In this document: piece by piece, positions 35,178 through 47,160 of the stretch | Position numbering within the stretch: position 1 is the first letter of the stretch | Layout: each line of letters begins with the position of its first letter | Made by a program: the position numbers and the translations under genes | Assembly: GCA_950106755.1 (NCBI GenBank) | Contig: OX467084.1 | Span: forward strand, 37,513,213-37,577,212 | DNA length: 64,000 nucleotides | Reading direction: 5' to 3' | Origin: Climacium dendroides | Lineage: Eukaryota; Streptophyta; Bryopsida; Hypnales; Climaciaceae | The notes under the pieces: generated by a model | Told to the model about the DNA's origin: nothing | The model's database searches: none | The model's input: the letters and a program-made list of their open reading frames with translations, nothing else

Positions 35178-35650
35178 TTAACCCCTAAAGTCCCTATGGG
35201 GGACTCTTGGGATTTTTGGTAGGCTTTTGTGATCTATATTTTTGACATAATTTTTTGAAACTTTTCTTGAATATAGAAAATCAAATTAGCATTTTGGAAA
35301 TATAATAATAATTTCATTCAATGCCTTGGAAGCAAAAGTTATGCCACCATGAGTCTAAAAAGCAACTCAAGAGGTAGCCCAAAAAATCACAAAAAACTGA
35401 GTTTTTTATTTCTCAAAGATTATATTTTGTCTACATGTGAAGCTTTGATTCATTCTATTTAAACTAATGATGAGAAAGCTATGGACAATCTTATTTTTTG
35501 GACAATTTAAGCAACTTCTTGAAAAAATAACTTATATAATTCATTTTTTAATGTAATTTTTAAAATTTTCAAAACAAAATTCCAAACAAGGTTAGATTTG
35601 TTTACTAAAACAATCTCACCATTGGAATTCTTGTGTTTCAATTCCAACTT
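35178..35650 (+). mobile_element. Partial TTAA element (family F3)
   Basis: It starts TTAACCCCTAAAG at 35178. Its first ~450 bp track the left part of the element at 50870, including 'gtctacatgtgaagctttga' and 'cttgaaaaaataacttata'. Similarity fades near 35650 and no right terminus was found, so this copy appears truncated. Confidence 0.6.
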
Positions 35651-35973
35651 AGAGCTATTATCGATTCTCTAAAAAAAAAATTCAAAATTATTCTTTTTCT
35701 TTTACTTTTTAAAAAAACACTATAATAAGATAAGCTAAAATAAGGCAACCAATCAACAAAGGAAGGATAAACACACAAAGTCAAACCCAGAAGGTACATC
35801 TCAAGTAGTTGACCTTAGAGCAATAAGGTACCAACATGGTTTTAGACAAAGGCCCCCAACTTCAAAAGATTTGATTTCTAGATCATCTAAAGATTGGATT
35901 TCTCTCACTCCAAAAAATCCTTTTGAAGCCAAATATTAGATTTGTAAGATATTGATTTGGAAATATTCTTTAG

Positions 35974-35974
<1 letters not shown>

Positions 35975-36069
<95 letters not shown>
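35975..36069. repeat. (TA)n microsatellite, ~47 repeats
   Basis: An uninterrupted alternating TA run of about 95 bp. Open frames through it are artefacts of composition. Confidence 0.97.
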
Positions 36070-36071
<2 letters not shown>

Positions 36072-36478
36072 AAGTATGTAGTTGCAATATATACTTTCTC
36101 TAGTATAAGCATAATATACCTAAAAAAGAAACTTTGTTAGTTTACAAAACAACCCTTCAAAACTGACTTCGATAAATAAGTAAAGTACAAAAAACATTTT
36201 AAAAAAATCACTACACTTACAACCTAACATTCTAAATCTAAAAGGAAAAATATTCTTATTCAATCTACAATAAAATTAAAAATAAATTTCTAGTTTCTAG
36301 TTTTAAATTATATTAATAAATATAGGTACATGAAATAGTAAATCCAAGTGTAAATCCAATCCAAGATATTATTTGTAAATTGTGATTTACAAGTTTTGTT
36401 TGAAATTTATCATTAAATTATTATTCTAAGAATAATTGATCTTCACAATTCTGGAAACTTAGATTGCCTTAGAAGGAA

Positions 36479-36990
36479 TTAAACCCTAAATGTCTGAAGC
36501 ACCAAATTTTGTTGTCAACAATACTTTGAAGTTAAATAAGACTTATGCAAGTTACTATTTTTAATAATTTATATCTTGAATTTTTTTTTTCAAAGTCTAG
36601 TTTTAGGATAAAAAATTTGATTTAAAAAAATTATTGGTTGCGATTTTTCAAGAAGTCATAAATTGATTGGGATTATGCATGTTACACCCTTTATCCTCAT
36701 ATTCGTTTGATAACCAACTTTCAAGATTTGACATATAAAAAGCTGATTGAAAAACTTCAAATCACTTTTATAGTTTTAACCCCATCTTGATCAAACATTA
36801 TAATCTTTGAATCCATAAGTGATATTGTTGTGTTTTCTTTTCCTATGTGGTCTCAAACATATCTAGTTTGAATTTGTAGAATTACAAATCAAAAAAATTG
36901 ATGCAACTCATCAAAACAGTCACTTTTTGTTTGATTCAAAGCAAATTCCAAGAAGCTCAAAAAAGCTGAAGTTGCAGCCCTAAATGCAGT
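36479..36990 (+). mobile_element. Uninterrupted TTAA element (family F1), degraded right end
   Basis: The left end TTAAACCCTAAATGTC lies at 36479. Internal order equals the outer element at 4173-5609 but without its insert: at 36776 the sequence reads 'ttttaaccccatcttgatca' and carries on into 'aaacattataatctttg'. The right end is eroded around 'cagccctaaatgc'. This copy supplies the empty site for the nested insertion at 4616-5405. Confidence 0.65.
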
Positions 36991-37009
36991 TTGGTGAACT
37001 CAATTTAAA

Positions 37010-37570
37010 GTTATTGTGGTAAATTTTTCATGTCAATCCAAGTTGTTCTGAATGTTTGGGAGCGATTTGAAGTTCAACATCCTGGCATTTTGAGAGTAGA
37101 GTGAACTTCGGCGGCCTATTTCTTCTTCATACAAAGTATATTTTCAATAAAAAATTTTGAAAAAGTTGCGCATAGCAGTCAAGTTTGTGAGGCAAAAATC
37201 TCATATCAATTCAAGAAGTAATGAGTGAGAAGCATTCTAGTAGGAAGAGGTTCAGCCTTAGATGTATTTTTTGCAATTTTTCTTACTGTTTTTTGACATA
37301 TCAAAGCTGTTTTTTTGGACACAATGAGTCAATTGAATGAAAAAAAAAATTCACCAATGTATTTGTATATTAGTTTTGAATCATTTTGTAGTGTAAAGTT
37401 TTTTCATTTGAGTAAGTTTAGAAAACAAATTTCAACTCCAAATGTGTTTTTGGGAAAATTTCAGCATTTATTTTTTACACTAAAACATTATGATCTTGCA
37501 ATCTATATGGCCAAATGACTTCAAATTTTGTACATATCATCTAAAACATATACACTACAAGATTGTACAG
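37010..37570 (+). repeat. Dispersed repeat shared with 11790-12690
   Basis: The same order of segments is found in both places, for example 'gtttgggagc' versus 'gtttggaagc', then 'ggacacaatgagtcaattga', then 'aacattatgatcttgcaatc'. The copy here lacks several hundred internal bases. It directly follows an F1 element, as does the other copy, so the two may form one composite repeat. Confidence 0.55.
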
Positions 37571-38377
37571 TTGAGATTTGTATAACTTGAAGATATCTAT
37601 ACCTATAGAGCTTCAAATGCAATGATGTTCTTGAACCCTGGATATTGAATGTCACTTTGGGGTTAAGATCATCACCATAAAAACCAGCCTTCTAGTACCA
37701 TGTGAACGATTTGCTTCAAAAAACTCAAGCTCTCATTGGAGATCAAACTATTGAACAAGACCTCTATTTTCTCTTACAATCTCTTAAGGATGAACATCTG
37801 GCAACTCTGGCAACCATCAGACACCTAGAGTCCCCTGCGTCCTTCTAGGACTGGACACCTACCGTCACCTGCGTCCTTTGATTTAAAATGTTTCATTTCT
37901 GATTGAGGTCCTACCGTCCTAGTCTCTCATATAGCATAAATGCTTCTTACAATTAAAGAACCGATGAGGGCATTTTGAGTACACAGTGACATGTATTCAT
38001 CGAACCGAGTCCATGAGTGAAACGGACAGTTTCCTTATTACGAGTAAATAATGCCTGAGCTCGGTAAAAAACGTTCCTACACTTTGAGAATAGAACAAGA
38101 TATAAAGTAATATGTAAATAGACGACTTAAGTAATTGACAATTGAAAATGTGTAACAGAAAAATTGAAATTAATCAGTAAGAACAGTTGTAAAACCCGTT
38201 GGTCTCTGCGGCTTGATGCAGGGGAATCCAACCAAGGGAGAAGCAATTTATTATATGTATATACAAAACAAAAAGCAGCCAAATAGCAGCACTGTTGACT
38301 ATTGACAATGTGTACCAACAATCACCAAACTCTGGCATTCAGTGGTAATGGGAAAAATGCTCTAGAGAAGAGAATGT
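37571..38377. other. Spacer with an F4-like repeat; 3' flank of the RABF1 gene
   Basis: About 37655-37830 resembles the F4 repeat, beginning 'ggggttaagatcatcaccat' and running through 'catgtgaacgatttgcttca' to 'aaggatgaacatctgg'. From about 37950 the sequence is more gene-like and probably includes the 3' UTR of the minus-strand Rab gene. Confidence 0.4.
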
Positions 38378-40451
38378 TCAATTCCTCGACAAGCTTGATT
38401 GTCCCCGAGGTAACCTCTTGGCAATCTCCTGTCAAAATAACGATAACACAACCATTTCAGGCCCGGCATGCGGGGTGTATTCTGCGAGACTGATGAACCT
38501 TGGACACAGATGAATTTCTCGACCCGTTGTATAGACTTGGATGCTTGGGCTTCCTGGCAATGTCGCCCTCAGTGCATTGCTGCCAGGGAGCAGTGTCAGA
38601 ATGTGGGCTCAGATTCAAGTTTACTGATTCAAGCTCATTATAAAGACCATCATCAATTTCAGCATAACGATATGTGAGGACCGAGACTAGTCGATGAAAA
38701 GCTCCAACCAGAACACAGTATTTAAGACATCAATTAAGAGAGACAGGGACGATTCGATGTCACCCGAGCAGCACTCTACCCCAGAACTGAATCAATGATG
38801 AGTGACCCAACGACACTAATAGACGCCATGCTCGCAGAATGAATGAAATAATTACCTCAAATAATTCGTTAACATTATCAGAAGTCTTTGCTGACGTTTC
38901 GATAAAAAACATGCCATTGCTTTCCGCATATTCCTGTGCTTCCTGCAGATTCAACCACAGGCACTCTTTACATTAATTCATGACCACCGTCCATAATAGC
39001 GCACCGTATCTCTAGAGAAACGAGGTCTCCATGCACTGTAAGAAAAAGAATAGACCAAACAATAAACCACACTGTAAGCAACAGTGCAATGCTTACTTCG
39101 CGAGAAACTTGACGTTGACTTTCAAGGTCGGCCTTGTTTCCAACCAAAGCCATTACGATGACAGGACTACCGTGCTTCTGCAACTCCTGTTGTTATCCAT
39201 CAAAAAAATCAATCAGTGCTACATTTCAAAATAGATCGCTGCAAGAGAACTCTGTGAAGAGGTTTAAGTCATAGAAGAGAAAATATCCCTGACGGACTTC
39301 AAAGACTTCCATGTAGTCTCCCGATCACAAAATTATACACAAGGAACTGACCTTAACCCAAAACTGAGCTTTCAGAAAAGTCTCCGGGTTAGTGATGTCG
39401 TAAACTACAACCGCCGCTGACGCACCCCTGTAGTATAGGGGCGCTAATGAGGCATATCTGTCAAATTTCAATAACGCAGGTCGGAAACAGTGAGAATCAG
39501 CAACATTCCTTCCTCGATCGCGCTAAACGATACAATTCATCCCCTAGTCAATCAGCACAGCAAGTTTTATGAAGTTCTGTCAGAAAATATGGCGTACCGT
39601 TCCTGGCCTGCCGTGTCCCATATTTCAAATTTTACACTGGTAGAGTCTTTCAGGGATATAGTTTGGGAGAGAAATGACGCGCCCACCGTAACCTGAACAA
39701 ACAGGGCATAAATACAGTCAAACCAATCAATACCTTTTCATGTGAAAATGCACAATAATAAATCGGCTTCTCCCCTAGTCCTTGCCAAAGCCTTCAAAAC
39801 TAATCAACCAAGTGCTAGCAAGACCAATATCCAGTTCAGATGCAAGCGAACCTTAGACGAAGCGTCGAATTGGCCGCGCACAAACCGCAACACAATGCAA
39901 CTCTTGCCGACTCCAGAATCGCCTAACAGAACAAGCTGCAAAACGAAGTCAACAATCACTCAGCATCCACCTCAAGGAAGCCATTGAATTCCCACACTAA
40001 TCCAAACAACAGCAAAAGCCACACGGGAAATCGGTAGTTCATACAAATCCGCACCACACTCACAAACCAAAAACCATTGGTTTCTAAACCAACACTCAAC
40101 ATCGCCTAACAACTACCATCCCGTAGAAATCTAATTCCATTATACCTTAATACGCAGATTCTTAGAATCCAAAACCTCAGACTGCGAGTGCGTCTGAATG
40201 CGCCCCGAGCCTTGAACAGCAGCTATCAACACACAACCAAAATCCACATTAAACAGATACACACACACGCGCACACACACACACACACACAATGCCGCAC
40301 ATCAAACTTCACCACATTACCACTTGAAAACAACCTTCAACTACCTACTATCTCACAACCTCCGAGATCTAAACTCGAATACTCGCAATACAAGTACGAA
40401 ACCAAAAAGAAAACGAAGGCGCATACCAGGTGAAGACGATGTGCAGCCCAT
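38378..40451 (-). CDS. RABF1: ARA6-type Rab5 GTPase (plant-specific, N-acylated)
   Basis: Eight exons on the minus strand: 40427-40451, 40146-40222, 39852-39935, 39598-39692, 39352-39457, 39097-39186, 38856-38942 and 38378-38428. All introns are GT-AG; the joined frame encodes 204 residues. The start MGCTSSSP provides Gly2 for N-myristoylation and Cys3 for palmitoylation, the signature of ARA6. GTP-binding motifs are GDSGVGKS (39-46), WDTAGQE (87-93), NKAD (146-149) and ETSAK (174-178). The switch I region reads [11 protein letters not shown], as in ARA6. The end [13 protein letters not shown] lacks the C-terminal cysteines for prenylation, again as in ARA6 and unlike conventional Rab5. ARA6 acts on multivesicular endosomes and in endosome-to-plasma-membrane transport. 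A 'tatata' stretch at 40584-40589 could serve as TATA box about 130 bp upstream of the start. Confidence 0.95.
40258..40291. repeat. (CA)n microsatellite in RABF1 intron 1
   Basis: A run of 'acacacacac' with one 'gcgc' interruption lies in the first intron of the minus-strand Rab gene. Confidence 0.85.
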
Positions 40452-41040
40452 GGCAAGAGCAACCCCGAAACCTACACCCCTACGGAACTAATTTCTTCAC
40501 GCCCTCATCCGCAACAAACGAGGCTCCACTACCGCCATTGCCATCACAAACACAAAAACTCGATCATCATGAACAACGAGATGTATATATCTCTCCCACA
40601 CACTCAAAGTCCGATTTCTCAACAATAACAAAACCCTACAAGAAAATGGCGAACTCTCGGTCGCTTTCGCTGCTTCAAAAAGGCGTCTACCGCATTCTCC
40701 ACGGCTTTCTCAGATTCGAAGCTCCCAGTAAACACTGAACTCCAGCAAAAAGGGCGTGAGATTCGTTCAAGACTAAGAATGTGGAAGGAGAGATGAGGGG
40801 ATCGGGAGGAGAGTGACGAAGTGACTGAGGATTCGTGTAAGTGAAGTGTAAGCAGACGTCGTCATATGGGGAAGGCTACTGGAGCGCAGGACGCGGGGAA
40901 GGAGGACAAGGGCGGGGATTCCGGGGGGAGGGAGGAAGGTGCTCCCTTGAATGAAACACATCCGTTGTGAGGCTGCTTTTCTCATCCAAATTTTTCATTC
41001 GTTGAGATCAGGGTTTCGTTTTGAATGGGTGGTGGGTATC
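40452..41040 (-). promoter_or_regulatory. 5' flank of the RABF1 gene
   Basis: Gene-like, GC-richer sequence extends to about 41040. A plus-strand open frame here starts within the first Rab exon and has no protein-like features, so the region is taken as leader and promoter. C/T-rich tracts on the minus strand (40850-40940) are typical of plant leaders. Confidence 0.4.
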
Positions 41041-42387
41041 TGGGTCAGTGTTGGTGGGTACCAGGGTTTTTTATTTCATTTTTGGATCTTCATGAAGCAT
41101 GCACTTCTATGCATATGATGCAACGTGGATGATAACTAGTTATTCATTAAAACTCACATACATTCATCCAAAATGGATCATAACTTTTCAAATATTTTGG
41201 AGCATTTCATTTTTCAGATTCATATCATATTTTTGAGACTTCATCTATGGTGAAGGCACCCAAAAGCATCAATATGAGCAATTCACCATAATTGGACGCA
41301 CCTTTTCCTAAAAATGATATTTTGTAGTATTAGCAAGTGAAAATCATGAATATTAAAAAATTAATTAATGTGGTATGTCATTTTTATGATTTTTCAAAGT
41401 GTCAACTCCCTATACTACTAAAATTGTCACATGGGTGAAACCTAAATCAAAATCTGCAAAAAATCAACAATCAACAAATCAAAGTTAAGTTTGTGTCCTT
41501 CAAATGCATCAACAAATTAGAGTTAAGCATTTTGAGGACACATTAACAAAAATCTAGGATCACATTTAGTGACAATCTAGGATACAAGAATGGGAACAAG
41601 GATACTTTCAGGGGGGGCCTTCACCTTACACATAGAATAATGTTAGTGTCTACTATTCCACAACCGATCGTTGACTTTTCAACGCTAGCGTGGCACCATC
41701 CCATTGGCAATCTGTCACCATTACCATTCCAAGTTGCAACTCGTGACTTTCTTTCCTTTCAACTTACTTCCTACACCCTTGAATCATACAAATCAAAGGT
41801 TGTGATTGAAAAATGTACAACCAGTTATGTATTAGATAACCTATTTGCCACTAGCACGACTCATTGGTTATCTATTCCACAACCTCATAACTTTGAATTT
41901 TTTTTTTGTGTTAGGAAGATTTTGGGTAAAGACGAACACTTTTTGCAAAGTTGATTAGCACATGTAGGTTGCTTGGGACGAACTTAAAGGCGCCACATTT
42001 CCGCATGTCCATTTGCATGGTGTGGGTTTGATTGGGACTCGACTTAACCCCAAACACGTTTTCCACATTGATTTGCATGCGTGGGTTGATTGAGGCCAGC
42101 GGGGGTCCCTTCCGCCCAGCTCTTTTTTCCCTCGGTTTCCACGTCCATCGGTATCCTCAAACATAAGTACGGTACTTTTGAACTCGGCTGGAATGAGTTG
42201 ATAGAGGGGTGGGCAGCCAGCGGGTACACTGATGAATTTGCAGAACGGAGTCAGTCATGAGTTTACAAAATTTGAAGTTGTTGGAAAAACCCGCGCTCTG
42301 CTTCCCATGTCTTCAAATAGTTTTTTGGTTTTTGTTTTTTCCCCTGAAACACATGGACAATTTCCATTGATATGGGGGAAAAGTACA
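41041..42387. other. Spacer without a recognised gene
   Basis: The segment 41640-41954 has an open plus-strand frame of 104 residues but no recognisable domain and AT-driven composition. The stretch 41960-42230 is GC-richer without a supported frame. Confidence 0.4.
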
Positions 42388-42594
42388 TAAGGTAGGAGCA
42401 CCCAATGGCGTCACTTTTTCTACATGTGATAGTCATTTCAAAACTTAAATGTGGATAAATTGTAGATAGCTTATTTTTATCGACCAAAATAATAAGTTAT
42501 CTATAGCTGACCTACGTTTATATTTTAGAATCATTACCTTACCTAGAAAGTGACACCATTGGGCACATTGATGCCATTGGATGCTCCTACCTTA
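42388..42594. mobile_element. Hairpin MITE, ~207 bp
   Basis: The left arm taaggtaggagcacccaatg (42388) is mirrored by cattggatgctcctacctta (ending 42594), with the inner pair 'gtcacttt' / 'aaagtgac' and a central hairpin around 'tagcttatttttatcgacca'. Bordering TA could be the target duplication. It is non-coding. Confidence 0.7.
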
Positions 42595-43919
42595 GAACCA
42601 AAGGAACAAATCCTTGGCGAGGAGTCTTCAAATAGGTTTAGCCACCTTGTTGTTGTTCCTAGGAATTAACTTGGGAACACTAGGGCTCATCACTTGAAGT
42701 GTAAAAATCAGCCTTTTTGGTACTGTGGGAATCATTTTTTTTAAAAAGGCATTCATTGGAGGTCAAACTATTGTGCAAGACCTCCCTTTTCTGCACAAGA
42801 TTTTGAGGATGAACATCTGGAATTCTATCTTAATAAAGAAAGATTCTATGTTGTCCAGGCTTGTAACCATGTGTGGAAATCTTCCTTTTGGATATCATAT
42901 GAATCATTTTGCTTAAAAAAATTAGGAGTGCTCGTCGGAGGTCAAACTACTATGAAGACCTCCCCTTTCCACACAAGATTCCCAGGATGAACATTTGCAT
43001 TTTTGTCTTACATAGAAGGATATATAATCGTGTCATCCATTGATCACTTTCAAGCCTCCGCATCTTTATAAGGTTAAGTTTTGGATTTTTTTACAAAGGA
43101 CGAGATTCATTAATCATAAAAAGAACATCAATCACAGCCCAATCAGTAGGGTTGGTTGGTTGTACATTGGCGTAGGAGCTACACTAATAATGAAATTTAG
43201 AGTTACCATACTGAATTGATTTGAAAATGCTATTTGTTTTTATTCCTAACAAAGATTTTTACCAAAAGCATGGATACCAATACAATACAAAAGGGGGATC
43301 TCTATAAACTAATAGTTGAAAAAAATGTTTATCAAGAACAAAAACTTAAAGCACTTTAAAATCAATTATTGTAATTAATACTAAATTTTATTACTACTGT
43401 AGTCTTTCCAAAGACTAAATTGTAATAAAGTATTCATGTAGGGTTAATTACTATTCCCTCAAAAACACCAACTACAAGTTGTTCAAAAGCTAAGGTTGTT
43501 GGAGAAGAAAAATGAAAATACATTTTTTGATTGAAAGTGCAAATTATTCCATATCTTTTGGTAATAACTTGAATTGATTCCAATATTTGAATATTTGAGC
43601 TTAAAAAAATTAAACAAGAATATTGGCTTCAATTTTGTTGGTTTTAGCTTTGGCACATTGATTGACTATCTCTTCAAAAAACCAAGCCAAATGGCAATCA
43701 CTAACAATTATTCAAATCACTTTAATAATCCCTTCTTCAATACCAAATCCTTTACTCAATCATCAAACACTAAAAAATAGATCTACTTAATTGAAACTCA
43801 CTCCCCACTTTGATATTTATATTTTGCTATATCAAAACAAGCTCCATAGAAATCTAATAAGGAATCTAACAAATGTATGTGAAAAGGTATCAAAAGCATC
43901 ATTTGTAGGTCCTATAATA
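42595..43919. other. Spacer with two F4-like repeats
   Basis: Two adjacent F4-like stretches, about 42690-42860 and 42865-43080, each carry 'attggaggtcaaactatt' or a variant, then 'aggatgaacat', then a 'tgtccatt'-like end. The remainder is AT-rich with no gene. Confidence 0.45.
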
Positions 43920-44379
43920 GGGGTAGTCACGGCATGTTCACGGTGTGTGTGAACAATGAACAATGAACAATGGAAAGTGCTTTGAAGGGCCAATGAGAAG
44001 AGACGAATATTGAACAAGCCATGACCACCCTTTTGGTTCAAAATTGTTGAGAATAATGGAAAATGGACAATGGTATTACCTGAGGTAAGTGACGACCTTC
44101 TTGGAAGGAACTGCCGACCTTCCCGGAGGGAACTGGCCAGGGAATCGGCAACCTTTCCGGTTTAAAGTGCTAGTTCAAAAGTTAATATAGAGAGAACAAA
44201 GGAATAATCTTAGCGGAACCTTGATTGTTCACTCTCAACATCCACCTCTTGAGGTGGATGTTGGGAGTGAACAATCAAGGTTCCGCTAAGAATATTCCAT
44301 GCAAGGGACGCCAACCCTCGGCCGCCACCACACCAATGTTCATTGTTCACCATCCCCAAGAACATGCCGTGACTACCCC
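43920..44379. mobile_element. TA-flanked foldback element, 460 bp
   Basis: Perfect 20-bp terminal inverted repeats (ggggtagtcacggcatgttc at 43920-43939, reversed at 44360-44379) are bordered by TA on both sides (43918-43919 and 44380-44381). 'gaacaatgaacaatg' on the left and 'caatgttcattgttc' on the right extend the inversion. A large hairpin (44208-44291) lies inside, and the segment 44085-44160 is GC-richer with repeated 'gaccttc.cgga' motifs. No coding frame is present. Family unknown. Confidence 0.75.
44208..44291. repeat. Near-perfect 84-bp palindrome (41-bp arms)
   Basis: Arms 44208-44248 and 44251-44291 are reverse complements with one mismatch and a 2-bp centre. The left arm begins tcttagcggaaccttgattg. 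In RNA this would be a very stable hairpin. Confidence 0.93.
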
Positions 44380-44381
44380 TA

Positions 44382-45879
44382 ATCTTTTCTTTTGTTTGCT
44401 TTATGTGTAGAATATATGGTATTCTTTCATTGCTTAAAAATTCCTTACATTGGAGGACACTTAGGTTTTGACATTAAAAAAACATGCAAGTGAGAGTATC
44501 CTACTAATAAGAGCTTTGACAACTCTATTACCTATACAAAAAAGCATACAATAGAATTTATTTTCTATCCAAAATTTCCTCAAAGGTGATTGAAAACTTT
44601 GAGAGAATAGAGATATCCATTACGTAGTTGCAAACACACTATGAGGAGGCAATATTTGATTCAAAATTGCAAAGCAAAATTTTGACCAAAGGTTTGCTTA
44701 GAGCTTCTAATTGAGGGAAAATCCTATATAAATTCTACATTGGACTCCTTGAGTACTTGACAAATATCTCTAATATATGGCAACATATTCCACTTTCTTT
44801 GATCATGATAAAATCACAAAATCACTATAAAATCTTTAAATGTTGAGTCATTTTTTTTATAAATATATTTACTTTGGACAACTAAGGTAGACCCCTCTAA
44901 ATGTTCCACTAACCCCAAGACACCATCATTGCTTTACATGCATCTCCAAAATCAATATGCGCGCATGTATAAAAAACAATTTTAGCACGTCAACCAATAA
45001 ACCAAAACTTTGACCCTTCATAACTTTTGCATACGGGATCCAAATGATGCATTCTTTGGTGTATTGGAACTTATTTTCATTTTTCAACAAAAGAATAAAT
45101 ATGAGAATTTGACTAGTATAAAAATAATAGTAACTAGGCATAGTAGCAAAAAGTGGTGATTACGGTGTGACCACCTTAATTGAGTTCCCTTCCACATCAA
45201 TGTTGTTTGTTTAATCCATGTCTATGGTAGAAATACTACAAACATGCTTTCCTCTAATGCAACGACAATGTACTCTAAAACCAATAATAGCTACCTCTAT
45301 TGTTGATTGAAAAAGATTTGATGTGCTCAAACTTAATTGTCTCACATTGGAAATAAGTTCTAAAGGTATCTCGATTTTTGTTGAAGCTATGGAACATGAA
45401 TGGAGTCAAAATAAAGAATCCACATTTATATTGAATAAAACATTCATTCTTGTAGATTTGTTTATTTTAAATTTTTAAATTTTAAATTTTTTGCATTCTT
45501 CCTCATCCTTGTTTTTGCACACATTGAGTTCAATTCTTCAATAAAATTTTCCATATTCTACAGGCAGAAATGCTTATTTTAATTGTTCATGGTATTCCTA
45601 CTCAATGTTCATAGGCCTGGCTAAAATTCACCATTGCTATTGAAAAATTTTAGTAGCTAAATGTACATTAGATTGCAACAAACAATAGAATTTGATAGCC
45701 AATTTGCAACTTCCTCCACATTAAAAATAGATGTGTCACAAATGCTTCTCAAACTATACTACAACTTCATAGAAAGAAAGTATAACTTTATAGAAAGAAA
45801 CCAACCTATAGATTGGAAATGGCCGGGTGATGGTTGGAAATGGGTTAGCTACTATAGATTTGGTTGTTCCTACCTTATG
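44382..45879. other. AT-rich spacer
   Basis: No gene or further element was recognised. Confidence 0.4.
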
Positions 45880-46010
45880 TTAACCCTTAAATGTCAAGGC
45901 GGACGTTTTGCGTCCGATGGATGACAGAGGATCTCTCTACGTAGGATAGAAGTGCAACTATTCATCCTCCAAAATTTTGCAATAAAAGGGGAGGTCTTCT
46001 ACAGTTGCCC
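45880..46010 (+). mobile_element. Truncated TTAA MITE (family F4)
   Basis: It begins TTAACCCTTAAATGTC at 45880 and continues like the complete copy at 46242 ('gatggatgacag', 'gtaggataga', 'caactattcatcctc', 'ggaggtcttctacag'). It then breaks into unrelated sequence with no right terminus. Confidence 0.6.
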
Positions 46011-46241
46011 CTCACTAATTTCTCGACATTCCTCACTGTATAAATACATACAGTTATTGTAGAAGGATGTAGTAATGTGGAACCATGTGTGTTGCATGGG
46101 TTGGTGCACTGATTCATGGCTCGAGTATAGAGAATTGCTTGTGCCTCCATCTGGACAAGTGGTGAGTCAGGAGGTAATTTCACTGTTTTGTGTAGTTTGT
46201 CTTGCAATGAGTGCTTTCATAATTTTTCTAACCCTTGATTT
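46011..46241. other. Spacer between two F4 copies
   Basis: Nothing recognisable is present, except a stray 'ctaacccttga' just before the next element. Confidence 0.35.
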
Positions 46242-46470
46242 TTAACCCTTGAAGGTCGACGCGGATGTTTTTTGTCCAATGAATGACGAGGAATTCTCAT
46301 GTGTAGGACAGATATGCAACTATTCATCCTCGAAATTAGGGGTAGAAAGGAGAAATCTTCTACAGTAGTTTGAATATTTTTATTTTTTTTAAAACTAGAT
46401 GATATCACATACTCACACGGTTCCAAAAGGGCTGATTTCCACAGTCACCAGCTTGGCATTTAAGGGTTAA
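46242..46470 (+). mobile_element. TTAA-bounded MITE (family F4), 229 bp
   Basis: The left end TTAACCCTTGAAGGTC and right end GGCATTTAAGGGTTAA both carry TTAA, and the terminal repeats are imperfect beyond the first nine bases. Internal landmarks ('atgacgaggaattctc', 'caactattcatcctcgaaat') recur in F4-like stretches across the window. It is non-coding. Confidence 0.68.
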
Positions 46471-46549
46471 GCCGATGCTTCACACACAGTCATAAAAACT
46501 GATGATTTCCAAAGTCACCCCCTCGTCCTTTTGAAGGGTTAATGAGTGA

Positions 46550-47160
46550 GTGAGTGCAATTTTTATTTTTATTTTATTTTTCTGTTTCTGCAGCAGCAGC
46601 AGCCCCACTTAAATCAATGAAATGAAACACCTGGCCATACTGCTCCTGCAGAGCAGCAGGCAGGCAGGGACAACCGACTGCAGGGAGGAATGCAATTCAA
46701 TACCCATGATGCCATACCCACACGCCACCCAGCCAGCCAGCCAGCCAACCAATCCAACACGAGGAGCATGCACGCGGCGCCCATCAATGAGTGGAAACCC
46801 GGCACCCAACGACGGAACAGAATAGAATAGAAAAGAAAAAAAACACCAACCAACCCACCCAAGTCAACGACCGACGGACGGACGGACGGACGGAGCTCGC
46901 AAGTGGGCACTCCGACACTCCGGGGAGGATGAACGTACCGAACTTGGTCGGTGCGAACGAAATGGATGAGGAGTTGAGAACCGAGTGCGGACGGACGGAC
47001 GTCGGGCGCCGGTTCTCAATCTGAGTGCCGCACGCCCCCCCCCCGACGGAACGGGTGATTTGACGCCAGATTCTGGTCCCGGCCATGAAAAGGGTTCACC
47101 CAGTAAATGGGAAAGGCGGGGGGGGGACCCACACAAATGGATGAGGATGACGTAAAGGGA
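46550..47160. other. GC-rich island with tetranucleotide repeats
   Basis: This stretch is markedly GC-richer than its surroundings and holds (cagc)n at 46728-46745, (gacg)n at 46870-46892 and again near 46988, and poly-C and poly-G runs near 47033-47045 and 47117-47126. Overlapping open frames occur on both strands, but none has paired splice sites or a recognisable domain. It could be a promoter or leader of an unrecognised gene, or a relic. Confidence 0.45.

Noticed and set aside
35952..36140. Open frame through the TA microsatellite
   Set aside because: It encodes only alternating Tyr/Ile from (TA)n and has no other support.
40430..40738. Plus-strand open frame opposite the RABF1 start
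   Set aside because: It overlaps the first Rab exon in antisense and the leader, with no protein-like features.
41640..41954. Plus-strand open frame of 104 residues
   Set aside because: No recognisable domain, AT-driven composition, no promoter-like shift or splice support.
44208..44291. microRNA gene at the 84-bp palindrome
   Set aside because: The near-perfect 2-bp-centre palindrome inside a TA-flanked element fits a transposon hairpin better than a miRNA precursor, and no mature miRNA is recognised.
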